From NCBI RefSeq assembly GCF_001761485.1, contig NC_090774.1, positions 3,658,001 to 3,722,000 of the forward strand: 64,000 nt of DNA, given 5' to 3'. The notes beneath the pieces are model-generated. The model ran no database searches. It was not told the DNA's origin and saw nothing but the letters and a program-made list of their open reading frames with translations. Positions 1 to 10,473 of this stretch are shown here, piece after piece (the first letter of the stretch is position 1; every line of letters starts with the position of its first letter). A program made the position numbers and the translations under genes. The stretch is from Yarrowia lipolytica. Its lineage: Eukaryota > Ascomycota > Dipodascomycetes > Dipodascales.

Positions 1-1
1 G

Positions 2-2029
2 ATTCATGACTACCATCTTCTGCTCGTTCCTGAGATGGTTCGTCAGCAGCTGCCCAATGCTCGAATCGGAATGTTCCTGCATGTCACTTTTCCTTCCTCT
101 GAGGTGTTCCGATGCTTGGCTGCACGAAACGAATTACTTACAGGTATGCTTGGTGCAACTTGTATTGGTTTTCAGACTGCTGAGTATGGCCGACACTTCT
201 TACAGACATGCAATCGTCTGCTTGTCGTGGATGCTTCTGTCGACGGAGTAGAGAACAACGACGGCCGTTTTACTGCTGTAGTTGCTTGTCCTATTGGTAT
301 TGACCCTCCTTCTCTTCAGAAGCACTTTATGGACCCTGAAGTCGACAAGTGGCGTCGACTGATCCGTGCACGATGGCCTGGGAAGCGATTACTTGTTTCC
401 AGAGATAAGCTCGATTCACTGCGTGGAATCAAGCAGAAGCTGCTGGCTTATGAACACTTTCTGATCAACAACCGGGAGTTTTGCGATAATGTTGTCCTTG
501 TACAGGTATGTTTGTCTGGAAACGAGTCGGATTCTCTCGAGGGAGAGCTGGTGCACATCATGGACCGAATTAATGCTCTTACCGATGACCTGAGCAATCA
601 GCAGGTCATCTTTTTGCATCAGGATATCGAGTTCGAGCAGTATTTGGCCATGCTGGCCGAGGCTGAGGCATATGTTGCTCTTTCTCTGCGAGAAGGCATG
701 AACCTGACCTGTCATGAGTTCATCTTGTGTAGCAAGGACAACAGTGGTCAGCTGATCTTGTCTGAGTTCACTGGTTCTGCCTCCGTTCTCGACAACGACG
801 ATGTGCTTGTTGTCAATCCCTGGAACATGCGACAGGTCTCTGATGCATATAAGACAGCTCTTACAATGGACCGAGGGACTCGGGAGAAGCATCGAGGACG
901 TCTGGTCGAGTTTGTGGAAGGCCATACTTGTCTGCAATGGGCCACTACTTTCCTGCAACATCTGGAAGATGCCTGGGTGGAGCACCAAAAGTCCAAGCGA
1001 CTGTTGCCCAGATTGAACATTGCGTATGCCAAGGAAAGGTACGATATTGTTGCCAAGCAGCCTGGAAAGTATCGGTTGTTCCTTCTCAACCTGGAAGGGC
1101 GAGATTTTTCCTCTCCTCACACTTCCAAGCCTGCACTGTCCTCCTCAGCTGCTGTCTACTCGTCCACTCACAACAGGATCCCCATTCTCACTGAGCTGGT
1201 TTCGGACCCTTACAATGTGGTGTACATCATCTCCTCTGATGCCAGGCACGATATTGAGCGTCTGTTCCGCAACGTCCCCAACCTGGGTATTATTGCTGAG
1301 AACGGTGGCTACCTGCGCCCTTACAGATCTGACCAGTGGATCCGGATGTGTGACGAGGAGGATGTACATAACTGGAAGGACTCTGTGCTAGAAGTCCTGG
1401 AGAGTATCAAGGAGCGATGTCCGGGATCTTCTATCAAGAGCGACGAGACCACCATCACCTTCCAGTTTACTCCGCAGTACTCTGCTGAGCAGGAGCAGGA
1501 CTTCTCGTTTGACTTTGCCGGAGAATGTGTCTCACACATCAACGACGCCTTCTCCACTCAGAACATTACTGCCCGATTCAACGACGACCGTATCCTGGTT
1601 GAGAACCAGCAGCTCTCCCGTCTGGCGGCTGTGAAGCGCGCTGTGGCCATTTTTGAAAAGACGTGCAAGATTGGAGGAGACATCGAGTCCAAGGGCATCA
1701 ACTCTGGCCACCTTACCGTTGCTCCTTCGTCTCCCACGCTCACAAGAACACGGTCATACACCATCAGTGCTCCTGGTCCCTCTTACGATGCCACCATTTC
1801 CTACGTGTTTGTGGCTGGTAACGACCAGAGCGACTACCCCGTGATCGAGTGGGCCAACTCTCTCGGCGATGTGGAGACAGTGCTTACTGTCGGCCTTCAT
1901 TCGGAGCACAGCCCTGCAGCTGTCAGTGTTGAGGGTCTCAACGGTCTGACTCTGGCTCTCCGAGAGCTTGCCGTGGGAGACCGCAGTGATATCAAGGGCG
2001 ACCGAGATACGCGAGAAAGAACGCCGTAG
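2..2029 (+). CDS. TSL1: Trehalose-6-phosphate synthase complex regulatory subunit, TSL1/TPS3 type (5' partial)
   Basis: The frame is open at the window edge: the first codons read IHDYHLLLVPEMVR, the conserved GT20 glycosyltransferase motif, so the N-terminal part lies outside the window. About 675 codons remain. The first ~330 residues are the synthase-like domain (TGMLGATCIGFQTAEYGRHF; SLREGMNLTCHEF). The second half is a HAD phosphatase-like domain, but the nucleophile motif, normally DxDGT in TPS2, reads NLEGRDF, so phosphatase activity should be lost. That is the hallmark of the non-catalytic regulatory subunits Tsl1/Tps3, which stabilise the Tps1-Tps2 complex in the cytosol. TSL1 and TPS3 cannot be told apart here. 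Stop TAG at 2027-2029. Confidence 0.85.
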   Translation: MHDYHLLLVPEMVRQQLPNARIGMFLHVTFPSSEVFRCLAARNELLTGMLGATCIGFQTAEYGRHFLQTCNRLLVVDASVDGVENNDGRFTAVVACPIGIDPPSLQKHFMDPEVDKWRRLIRARWPGKRLLVSRDKLDSLRGIKQKLLAYEHFLINNREFCDNVVLVQVCLSGNESDSLEGELVHIMDRINALTDDLSNQQVIFLHQDIEFEQYLAMLAEAEAYVALSLREGMNLTCHEFILCSKDNSGQLILSEFTGSASVLDNDDVLVVNPWNMRQVSDAYKTALTMDRGTREKHRGRLVEFVEGHTCLQWATTFLQHLEDAWVEHQKSKRLLPRLNIAYAKERYDIVAKQPGKYRLFLLNLEGRDFSSPHTSKPALSSSAAVYSSTHNRIPILTELVSDPYNVVYIISSDARHDIERLFRNVPNLGIIAENGGYLRPYRSDQWIRMCDEEDVHNWKDSVLEVLESIKERCPGSSIKSDETTITFQFTPQYSAEQEQDFSFDFAGECVSHINDAFSTQNITARFNDDRILVENQQLSRLAAVKRAVAIFEKTCKIGGDIESKGINSGHLTVAPSSPTLTRTRSYTISAPGPSYDATISYVFVAGNDQSDYPVIEWANSLGDVETVLTVGLHSEHSPAAVSVEGLNGLTLALRELAVGDRSDIKGDRDTRERTP

Positions 2030-3167
2030 ACTTAGTCAGCTCTTCAGCTAACATAGAATTATAGAACATTAGAGTGTAACTTTCGGATGTAACTCAGAAG
2101 TGTAGATTGGGTGTGGGTTGGGATGACCTTGGTTGCCTGTACGACCATCAACACCGTGTCGCGTTCGTTTATAGTTGGCGTTTTGGGTTGGGAGTCAATC
2201 TTCCTCGTTTGAGTCTATTTGTAGGACAAGACCCAGTCATTTGGTAGAGGCAGGTCGCGTGAGTAAACTGGAGAAAGGACCGAGCTCATACACAAAGGAG
2301 TTATTGTGTGTGTGGTCTTTACATTGTCGTTGGTTCAGCCTGTAATTGTACCCTTGTACTTGCATGCGTATGTGTTGGCCACAATGCCAATGTTGCGTCG
2401 ACTATTTTAGCGTAGCATACATTAGAAGTGTACTCGTGTGAGTATGACAAACAGATATACTTGTACTACTGTACTTGTAATGTGAGACCTGGTCATCACA
2501 ACACCAGTTACTTGTAGACCTCGACCCGCTGAAATGTCCGGGGGCCACGGAAGCCGCCGGGATTGCACATCCATGCAACTCCAATTGTATGACTCCAGTA
2601 TACCTGTCGAAGGCTGTTGCCCAAACAGGAATACGATCGGCTCTCTGGAATGTGAACCCAAAAGTTAGAGCCGAGAAGGACGGGACACAAGGGAACAATA
2701 GCTGAATATCCAAACACTGCAAGCAGCAATCGCAGTTTCACGACACGATATACGAGGAAAAAAGATTCCCGAGCAGTTGCGGTTCTGCAGCATGTATAGC
2801 TCCTCAGTGAGAGTCACCAACAGACTAATTATGTCACATTGTGTGGTGTTAGATTCATGAACTCACTAAAAGTTTCCGTTCTGGTCGGTGTTAGCACACT
2901 ACTCACTTAAGGGATACATTTGTACATACTGTACGTTGGTTGGCTAGTGAGTGAATGGTTAGCGTCCTTCATTGTGAAGTTTAGTCTGGTTGTGATGCAG
3001 TATGTGCGAGTGTAGGGTGGGTTGGTAAGCTGTTGGCAAGATACTGTAGAAGTACGATACCTTGTACAAGTATATGAATTGGTACGAGTACTTGTATGGT
3101 CTATAAACTGATACTATAGTATATACGAGTGCAAACAAATAAATAATTAATTATATTGAGTAATGGC
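2030..3167. other. Intergenic, no gene seen
   Basis: This lies between the trehalose subunit and the convergent cell wall gene. Only short ORFs without recognisable domains occur. Near 2458-2485 and 3061-3100 there are clusters of TACTTGTAC/GTACTTGTA-type words that recur in other intergenic regions of the window. Confidence 0.6.
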
Positions 3168-3878
3168 TTAGAAAAGCATGGCGGCAGCAACGACGACACC
3201 AGCGACAGCGGAGACACCCATAGCAGCGGCACCGTTGGCCTGGGCGGGCTGAGTGGAGGGAGGAGCCTGGATCTGGCCATCACCGATCTGAGAGACAATA
3301 GCACCGGGAGTGGTCTTGGCGGGGGCAGGTGCGGGAGAAGCAGCAGCGGCGGTCTCCTTGTGGCACTTGTCATCAGCACAAGAGGTGATGGTGACCTGGA
3401 CAGTAGACTTGGAAGTGACAACAGCGGACTTAGTGGCCTCGGCTGCGGGGCTGGAGTTGGCAGCAGCAGACTCACCATCGGAGTAGACGGCTCGGGCTAC
3501 GATTCCAATGGCACCGTTAGCGCAAGCATCCTGGTTTGCAAGAACGTAGCCGTTCTTTCCGTCGGGGCAGGCAACAAAGTCGAATCGGGGAACGTAGAGG
3601 TGGTCCTGACCGTTCACAATGATATCTCGGGTGGCCTGGCCGTCTGTCTCCTCAATGAAAGCGTACTGGCCAAACTCAACGGGCTTACCGTTGGCGTAGA
3701 GGCCACGGTCCTTCACCTCGTAGGTGGTGGGCTCACCTCCTCCAATAACGAGCTGGTTACCGTTGGAGTTGATGGCAGAGTTCTGGACATCGGATCCAGA
3801 GTGGATGGCGATAAGTCCAAACTTCTGAGCGGAGACAAGGCCGGCGGTGGCGGCGAGGAGGACGGCGGAGAAGTGCAT
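3168..3878 (-). CDS. GPI-anchored cell wall mannoprotein with one PIR repeat (CWP1-like)
   Basis: A 236-residue surface protein. A signal peptide covers residues 1-17 (LLAATAGLVSA, cleaved before QKF). A folded region (~18-130) with cysteines is followed by an Ala/Ser/Pro/Thr-rich stalk. A single PIR-type motif, SQIGDGQIQA, sits at about 196-205. The C-terminus is a hydrophobic tail (GVSAVAGVVVAAAMLF) preceded by small residues NGAAA, as expected for a GPI attachment signal. In PIR proteins a Gln of this motif forms an ester to beta-1,3-glucan, and S. cerevisiae Cwp1 combines PIR and GPI in the same way. The role is therefore structural cell wall protein, possibly doubly anchored. A TATA box lies ~59 bp upstream. 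Equivalence to the published Y. lipolytica CWP1 is likely at family level only. Confidence 0.8.
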   Translation of the reverse strand: MHFSAVLLAATAGLVSAQKFGLIAIHSGSDVQNSAINSNGNQLVIGGGEPTTYEVKDRGLYANGKPVEFGQYAFIEETDGQATRDIIVNGQDHLYVPRFDFVACPDGKNGYVLANQDACANGAIGIVARAVYSDGESAAANSSPAAEATKSAVVTSKSTVQVTITSCADDKCHKETAAAASPAPAPAKTTPGAIVSQIGDGQIQAPPSTQPAQANGAAAMGVSAVAGVVVAAAMLF

Positions 3879-3936
3879 TATGATTAACGAGAGTGTGAGT
3901 GTCTGTAGATCGAAAACCGGGAAGAGATAGCTCCCG

Positions 3937-3944
3937 TTTATATA
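3937..3944 (-). promoter_or_regulatory. TATA box of the cell wall protein gene
   Basis: On the minus strand the sequence reads TATATAAA about 59 bp upstream of the ATG, a sensible spacing for a strong, regulated promoter in this yeast. Confidence 0.55.
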
Positions 3945-6113
3945 ATCATCTCAAGCTATAATTAGGACCTCCCAAACGCTACAGTAGTCCAAAAAACAAC
4001 ATCATTCTGCGCTAAGCGAGACTGTTTGGTGCTACTGACATAGCGTGACCCCAGTAAGTTTCAACCTTGCGGCTATCCAAGACCTTGTCTAGCGGCCTGT
4101 GGGGCTGGGGTGGTGGCTACCGGTTAGATCACAGTGGGCCGTTAGCTCGTTTTAAGAGACTCGGCAGTTGCCCTTCTACAAGTATAGTGCAAGCAATTGG
4201 ACGTGTCTATCCCTTGCTTCACGATACTGTAGGCATCGAGGTGCCAAGTGCTTGAGATGAATAATATCCCGCATCACACGAATGCAGGCCTGTGCGTGCG
4301 CTTTGCATTATTCTGGGGATGGAATCAAAACAGAGCCTGGGAATGGAAATGGGAATGCGAACACCACCCAACACAATCTCCTCACACTACAAGTAGCAAA
4401 TGTCTACGACGACGACACACAACCATTGCATTGTTGCTACTACAGTAGTAGCGTCGTGTGGTATCTGGACTGGGCACTCCCCCTCCTCTGGAGACACTAC
4501 AGTAGTACATGTCTATATTTAGTACTCGTACGGTACTTGTACCATAATGTAGCCGCTACTCATTAGCTCGTCTACACGGTGCTAACGAATTGAAGGGGCT
4601 ACCAAGCTACGCAATGGGAGTCGTTTGCACTAAAACAATTCCCGGCCTCAACCTCCATCAAGTAAGTAATTGTCTCTATAATGTCTCTATAATGCTGCCT
4701 CTATTATTGAGCAGTCTCTTCACGCTTGTCCCTTGTTATTACCACCCGAACTCTATCACCAAATTCGATCTCGTACATTCCTGAGCTCAGGTATCGGGAA
4801 GAGGGACTTGCCGTATGGGTCGACTTTAGAGCTCAAGACGGAAGTGCACCTGGGGAATGAAAAAACAAGTGTGTTTAAGATCCGCAGGTACACCACCGGA
4901 GATAAAAAAGCAAGAGTAGTGAGAAAAAGGGGTTCTCGTGCTGTAATTGTACAAGTATGTACTGGAAATTAGGCGAGGACTGTACAGGCCGCGATATTAC
5001 GTACTGACAACCCTGTTCCTCTAGTCGGCAGATGCCCTTGAAATGCTCACCGCATGTTTAATTGGCTGGTTTGTGTTTCCACTGCGTGTTCTTCTCTTTT
5101 CACCTCCAATTTGCTGCTGTCTCTACCTGAACTCAGATGGTGACAAACATTGGAAGTCAAAAACATTGCACCAAGGAACAAAGGTCTACTTCTGATTCAC
5201 TTTGTTTTTCGATATTTTCGCGACCGAGACCTGAAAGACGACTAAGGGCGAAAAAAACACAGCGACGCGGGAAGGCCAAATAAGCAACCGAAATGATACG
5301 ATTGATTGATTAGATTTGACACGAGGGCGAAGCGTTTGAGACACCCGTCAGGTCCAATATGACATGTGTCTGCCCACGGCGAACAAAGTAGGTTCAGGAA
5401 AAACAAGAGTACAGAAAAAGAAAAACGGAACGGGGAAAAAACTGGGAATAAGCACACAGCAGAGAGTGTCCCACACCCCACAATGAATGTGCTTTAGCGA
5501 AAAGCCATCAGTAGTACGGCTTACTCCAGATGAAAGGGTTGTAAGACAAATTAAACTAACAAACTGCGAACCAGACACACGCAAATACTCTCTCGGGTAT
5601 CAGTCAAGCCTCGCCTACGACTCTGCCCCTGTCTCACCCTACCCTTGTCTGTTCGCTTGTAGCTTTCAATATGATTTGGGCCATGTGAAAATCTTATGCA
5701 CATATTTTATCGTGGTATGCACTGAACTGAGAGCAAAGTGCGACAGTGGTGAACGGCTGTGAGGAATGAAATAACTCTGGTGGATAGTATAACTACCAGT
5801 CGGCAGGGGCCTACAAGTAGGTACGGATTTCGACACATAGAAAAGTGATGAAATGGACACGATACCAACTCATCGGCACTATCTGCCCCGAGAAGGCCCC
5901 GGAAATCCCTCTTATTAATACTTATCGTTTCTCTCGCCCTACTTTGCATGTTTTTCCTATATAGAACGCAGATCTCCCACATTACTTGGAGCACGACAAG
6001 AGGTGTTGTAGCGGACGTTGAGTCTAAATGCGATGAGCTTAACGCTAAGCGGCAGCTAGAGTAAACAAGCGAAAAGTGATTCGCACAGAAGGTGTATGAA
6101 AATGGCGGTGCAA
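3945..6113. other. Intergenic, ~2.2 kb, divergent promoters only
   Basis: This separates the minus-strand cell wall gene from the plus-strand seven-helix gene. ORFs of 60-95 codons on both strands show no domain, no splice partners and no biased composition. I see no RNA gene. The size suggests extended upstream control regions for one or both genes. Confidence 0.5.
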
Positions 6114-6120
6114 TATAAAG
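6114..6120 (+). promoter_or_regulatory. TATA-like element of the seven-helix protein gene
   Basis: TATAAAG begins 52 bp before the ATG at 6166. It is the only TATA-like word close to the start. Confidence 0.45.
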
Positions 6121-6165
6121 GACTGAGTGCGCTCATTTGTTAGCCCCCATTTGGCCCTAAGCACA

Positions 6166-8712
6166 ATGTCGACCTCGGCAGCACCAGCGACCGATTATAC
6201 GCCGATTGAACAGCTGTTGGCGTTACTACCAAAGCTATTGGAGGGAAACGGTAACCTCGCCACGGTCACACAACTGCTCCCTCATGGAGTTTTGGAAACA
6301 ATTCTCAACTCACCCTATGGACCCGCGCTCGTAGACATTCTCAACCAGGGCGTGGGAAATCGACCACTGGAGTACTCGGATCGAGTGCTCTCAATTCTGC
6401 CCATCCCACGATACGCATGGACAGGAACTGGAGTGGTGCAGGTACTCAAGATGTCTCATGAAGTGATTGGCAACAACATTCCGCCATGGCTGATCAACAT
6501 GGTCATGACCACACAAGCAAACATTTTCGGTAACTTCCCCAACAGGAAAGACATTGCACCTAGTGGTGTTTTTGTGGCCGTCTTCTGTATCCTGGCCTTT
6601 GGCCACTTTTACGTCTTCGGCAAGGGAGTGTCACGAAAACACTACTTCTGGCCGTCATTCGGGCTCGGTTGGCATTGCATTCTTAATACAATTGGCTACG
6701 GCCTACGAATCGGCTGGGGAAGAGACGTGACCAACATTCGAATTGGCATTGCATCCACCATTCTCATTGTGGCTAGTGTGGTCTATGTCAACGCCATGAA
6801 CCTGCTTCTGGGACACCGAATTCTCACATACAGACATCCCGAAACAGGAGATTCGACGTGGTTTGGTACCCTTATGATTGTCAACTACATTGTCATCATC
6901 GGTATCATTATCATGGCCATCTGTTCCCAGGTGACCATCTTCATCTACTTCCTCGACTACGAACATTGGCGTCAAGCAACAGGTGCAATGCAAGCAGCGT
7001 CTGTATTTGCCGTTGCGGTAGCATCTGGAGCGCTGATCAACATCACCATCGCATACTCGCTCCCCCGTGGAGCCCTGGCACTGCATAACGACGACAGAAG
7101 ACGTCTCACCGCCTCGAACATTGAATCCTACGGCATCTTCTGGTACCCTCCGAAGTACTCGCAGGTTTTGCAGTACGAGGCTGACCCCAGTGCCAAGCTG
7201 GACTCTGGCAAGCTCGCCGCTCGAGTGTTGAACGGTCGAGACCTTGGTACCTCCACTATCATCATCATTATCACCACCGTGCTTCTTACCGTGTCTGCTG
7301 CTCTTAGATGTGCAACCACCTTCATTGGCTCCCGGTGGGAGCCCAATGAGGCCCCCATCTACTCGGGTACCCTCTTCTACATTGGCTTCGGCGTGTTTGA
7401 GACCATCACTAACGTCATCTACTTGGTGACTCGCATCGATCTGCGTTTCTACATCCCCGATTGGCCCCTCAAGGGTTCCGGACCGCTCACCATCAAGCCC
7501 GGAACCATGGAGATCTACAGAGACCCCTATTCTGCACCCCCCAAGCCCGGCCCCGACGGAAAAACCAAGTCTGTCAACTATGGACACTACGCCAACGCCG
7601 CTGGCCTGGACTACAACATCCCCGGCATGCCCACAGACGGCCAGAAGCTCCCCCACACTGGTGTCTCCACCAGTCTGGCCCACAACATGGCTGCAGGCAT
7701 TGCTACCCCCGCTACCCCCGGCATCGCTCAGATGCCCGGTTACACCGCCACTGGTCTGGAACATACAACACCTGGTCTTACCCCAGGTATGACCCTGACC
7801 CCCGGCTATGCAACCACACCAGGATACAACTTTGTTCCTGGTACCGGAATGTCTACTCTGACTCCCGGAATGGCCACCATGACTCCCGGCATGACCCCTG
7901 GCATGACCCCTGGTATGACCCCAGGTATGACTCCTAGTTTCCCCGGCATGATGAGCCCCTCTATGAGCCCCGGTTTCACCATGCCCCCTGGCTTTACATC
8001 TGCAACTCCCGGAGTTCCTCCAGTTGCTGCTACACCTAGTCTTTCTCGATCAGCTCAGGGCCACCAGGCTTCTCATGCTCTGGCTCGAGATCTCGGAGAA
8101 CGAGGCCCATCGCCTGCAGTTGGAAACTTCCAGGAAGCCACCTCTCTGCCCTCAGACTCTTCCTTCAGAGAGCCTACCCCCATTAAGCCTCCTTCCCCTG
8201 TGGGTGCTAATTCTCCTACTGTCGGCCAGGAGCTCATGGGAACCGTGCCTCCTACACCTGCACACAAAATGGCTCGTACTCCTCTACCTGCTGCTACTCC
8301 TGCTCCCATGCCGGAGGTTACCTTTGGAGATCCCTCTTTGGCCTCTCCTTCTCTTCATGAGCCCATGCCCAGCATTGTGGCTCCTGAGGCCCCTCGAATT
8401 CCCGAGATCGTTTCTTTCCCTCAGACCCCCTTCCAGCCTGAGCGACGAGCTGTCACTCCTGCTCATTTTCCCGAGCCCATTCTTTCTCCCGCTACGCCTG
8501 CTCAGTTCCCCGACCCTCACACCTCCATGTCCACTTTTAGTGGCTCGGTGACCAAGTTCCCTACTCTGGCCGAAGCCTCGTATGGTACACCCCAGATGGA
8601 GCGAGTGTCCATCCCTTCTCCCATCCATGACTACGATCCCCATTACGGGCAGCCTTACGAGGAGCCTGAGGACGAGTATCGACGCAGCGGCGGATCCGAA
8701 GAAGCCATGTAG
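6166..8712 (+). CDS. Seven-transmembrane protein with TPGM-repeat cytosolic tail (DUF3112-like)
   Basis: An 848-residue protein starting at ATG 6166; an in-frame TGA lies at 6124-6126, and the GTG codon after it is not a likely start. After ~115 N-terminal residues come seven clear hydrophobic helices, among them VFVAVFCILAFGHFYVFG, IGIASTILIVASVVYV, IVNYIVIIGIIIMAI and TSTIIIIITTVLLTVSA, ending near IPDWPL. The topology resembles fungal DUF3112/RTA1-like membrane proteins; I assign the family from pattern, not a search. The remaining ~400 residues are Pro/Thr/Met rich, with a run of MTPGMTPG repeats (DNA ~7860-7935) and many S/TP sites, suggesting a phosphorylated tail. Substrate and function are unknown. 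A signalling or lipid-stress role would be a guess. Confidence 0.75.
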   Translation: MSTSAAPATDYTPIEQLLALLPKLLEGNGNLATVTQLLPHGVLETILNSPYGPALVDILNQGVGNRPLEYSDRVLSILPIPRYAWTGTGVVQVLKMSHEVIGNNIPPWLINMVMTTQANIFGNFPNRKDIAPSGVFVAVFCILAFGHFYVFGKGVSRKHYFWPSFGLGWHCILNTIGYGLRIGWGRDVTNIRIGIASTILIVASVVYVNAMNLLLGHRILTYRHPETGDSTWFGTLMIVNYIVIIGIIIMAICSQVTIFIYFLDYEHWRQATGAMQAASVFAVAVASGALINITIAYSLPRGALALHNDDRRRLTASNIESYGIFWYPPKYSQVLQYEADPSAKLDSGKLAARVLNGRDLGTSTIIIIITTVLLTVSAALRCATTFIGSRWEPNEAPIYSGTLFYIGFGVFETITNVIYLVTRIDLRFYIPDWPLKGSGPLTIKPGTMEIYRDPYSAPPKPGPDGKTKSVNYGHYANAAGLDYNIPGMPTDGQKLPHTGVSTSLAHNMAAGIATPATPGIAQMPGYTATGLEHTTPGLTPGMTLTPGYATTPGYNFVPGTGMSTLTPGMATMTPGMTPGMTPGMTPGMTPSFPGMMSPSMSPGFTMPPGFTSATPGVPPVAATPSLSRSAQGHQASHALARDLGERGPSPAVGNFQEATSLPSDSSFREPTPIKPPSPVGANSPTVGQELMGTVPPTPAHKMARTPLPAATPAPMPEVTFGDPSLASPSLHEPMPSIVAPEAPRIPEIVSFPQTPFQPERRAVTPAHFPEPILSPATPAQFPDPHTSMSTFSGSVTKFPTLAEASYGTPQMERVSIPSPIHDYDPHYGQPYEEPEDEYRRSGGSEEAM
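7860..7935 (+). repeat. Tandem 12-bp coding repeat (TPGM)
   Basis: Degenerate 12-bp units (ACTCCCGGCATG and variants) encode consecutive TPGM tetrapeptides. Synonymous differences between units show the repeat is not a very recent expansion, yet it is the type that changes length between strains. Confidence 0.7.
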
Positions 8713-9860
8713 GCTTCGAGTTTAAGCTGATTAAACCCGCTTGGACATTTATTTATTGGCAGGGCACTGCCGCGCTAACTTTTTAGTACATGTAATAATT
8801 ATGAATTTTCTTAATGATCTCGTCAACTGTACTTTTGAGACTGCTTTGAGTGTCGGCACTTTTTTTTCAACCTCTCAATGTCGATCTTTCGACACAACTG
8901 TATGTACGTATGTAACCTTCCCCACAATAGTCTATAAGTAATTCAGACAGGTACATAGGCCAAAGGATAAGTGCGTGACCAATTCATAATTATACCAGGA
9001 AATATAGAGGCAAAATTAACTCACTTCTGTTGAGCACTTCTCGTTCTTATATCCAGTCTGTGTGACTCTTATGATTTATTGTCTCCCTCTTGCATGTGTT
9101 CAAGGGCTTATGACATGCCCAAGTGGCTGTCTCCAAGGTAATGTCGATCTTTGGATGCATGTTGAGGAAAAACGGGGTGAAAAAAGTGCAGAAAACGGCT
9201 CAAGCTAAAACATGAGAGCAAGCGATACACATGTAGCTATTCGGGGCGAGTCTGACCGCAGTTTGATCCCAGCGGAGTGGATTAGAATATTACAATGGTT
9301 CGGGAATTGCAGCATCTCTATCACCTTCAGTCCGCATATTTCCAGTCGCTGTTTTAATTACACTGACAGATATATATAAAGCATTCACTAGAATACATAC
9401 TGTACAGTATTGTACTTGTACAATTTCAGTAGCTGACATATGATCCAAACACGGCCAGACATTCAATGAAACTGAGCTTGTGTCTTCAGCCGCAAAACAG
9501 TCCAGACACACACTACGTATGTACAGTAACGGCGGTTACTTTTCAGATCAATCTTCACCTTTTTTTGCACCTGTGCAGCACCCCAGAGCAGAAGTCAGTC
9601 TCATACAAACCATCGGATTAACACCAGTTGAACGGAGAAGTACCCGAACTACAGCAGTAGACATACGTTAGCCACACCATAGTTGGATTTACTCAAAAGT
9701 GCAGCACATCTCGTAAAGGCTGGCTACGAACCATGATCAGTATCACTTAGGTGAAAGTTACGGTCTACTTGACTATTTTGAGAATTAATTGAAATTAAAA
9801 TTACTGGTAGTTATATCGGGCTTGTAAATTAATTGGACCGCTGTGTGAGGTATAATATAC
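8713..9860. other. Intergenic, no gene seen
   Basis: A convergent interval between the seven-helix gene and the small secreted protein gene. It is AT-rich in part, with a GTACAGTATTGTACTTGTAC-type cluster near 9400-9420. No supported ORF or RNA was found. Confidence 0.55.
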
Positions 9861-10220
9861 CTAGCATCGGTTACCCTTGCCACCGCACTTGTTGCTACCC
9901 TTGTTGTACTGCTTGGTGGGTCGCTTGTTGTAGTGAGTGGGCTTGCACTGCTGCTGCTTCGCCTGGACAGTCTTGGTATGGACCTTGGTGACAGTCTTGG
10001 TGACCTTGTTGCACTTCTGCTGGGGCTGGGGGCACTTCTTGGTCAGAATGTTGCACTTCTTGTCATGGATCATCTGCTTGAACTTCATGATGTCTGCAGG
10101 CTCCTCGGGGGAGTGCTCGATGTCAGCAAAGTCGAGTCCCTCGATGTCTTCATCGGTGATGACGGGAGAGGCCACGGCGACGGCAGCGAGAGTGAAAAGA
10201 GCAATTTTCTTGAACAGCAT
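9861..10220 (-). CDS. Small secreted Cys/Lys-rich protein, unknown
   Basis: A 119-residue protein with a good signal peptide (MLFKKIALFTLAAVAVASP). An acidic propeptide-like segment (DEDIEGLDFADIEHSPEEP) follows, then a strongly basic C-terminal half rich in Lys, Gln, Asn and Thr with seven cysteines, ending CGGKGNRC. I recognise no family. The acidic pro-region plus basic mature part resembles secreted toxins, antimicrobial peptides or wall-binding proteins, but no motif settles it. No K-R dibasic site separates the two halves, so removal of the acidic part is uncertain. A TATA box 60 bp upstream supports a real, probably inducible gene. Confidence 0.65.
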   Translation of the reverse strand: MLFKKIALFTLAAVAVASPVITDEDIEGLDFADIEHSPEEPADIMKFKQMIHDKKCNILTKKCPQPQQKCNKVTKTVTKVHTKTVQAKQQQCKPTHYNKRPTKQYNKGSNKCGGKGNRC

Positions 10221-10279
10221 TGTTGAAACGGTGGATGAGATAATTGGGTGTAGTTTGTAATAGAAGAACAGGAAGACCG

Positions 10280-10286
10280 TTATATA
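10280..10286 (-). promoter_or_regulatory. TATA box of the small secreted protein gene
   Basis: TATATAA on the minus strand, ~60 bp upstream of the ATG at 10220. This matches the spacing seen for the cell wall gene at 3937-3944. Confidence 0.5.
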
Positions 10287-10473
10287 GATTTTCAGGGCCT
10301 GTTGTTTTTAGCTACACCCATGTAACATCATGAGATCATGGCTCATGTAATTACCATGTTGTATTGCACTTTCCAGGTACACACAGGGGGTCACGTATGT
10401 ACCTTTGTTCCACGATGCACATCTGTAGGGTCTGAGATGGTGCCCAAGTTCCACTTTCAGAGGAACTTTGGAC

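Noticed and set aside
6703-7764. 353-codon minus-strand ORF opposite the seven-helix gene
   Set aside because: Gly/Val/Ser-rich shadow of the real gene with no recognisable motif.
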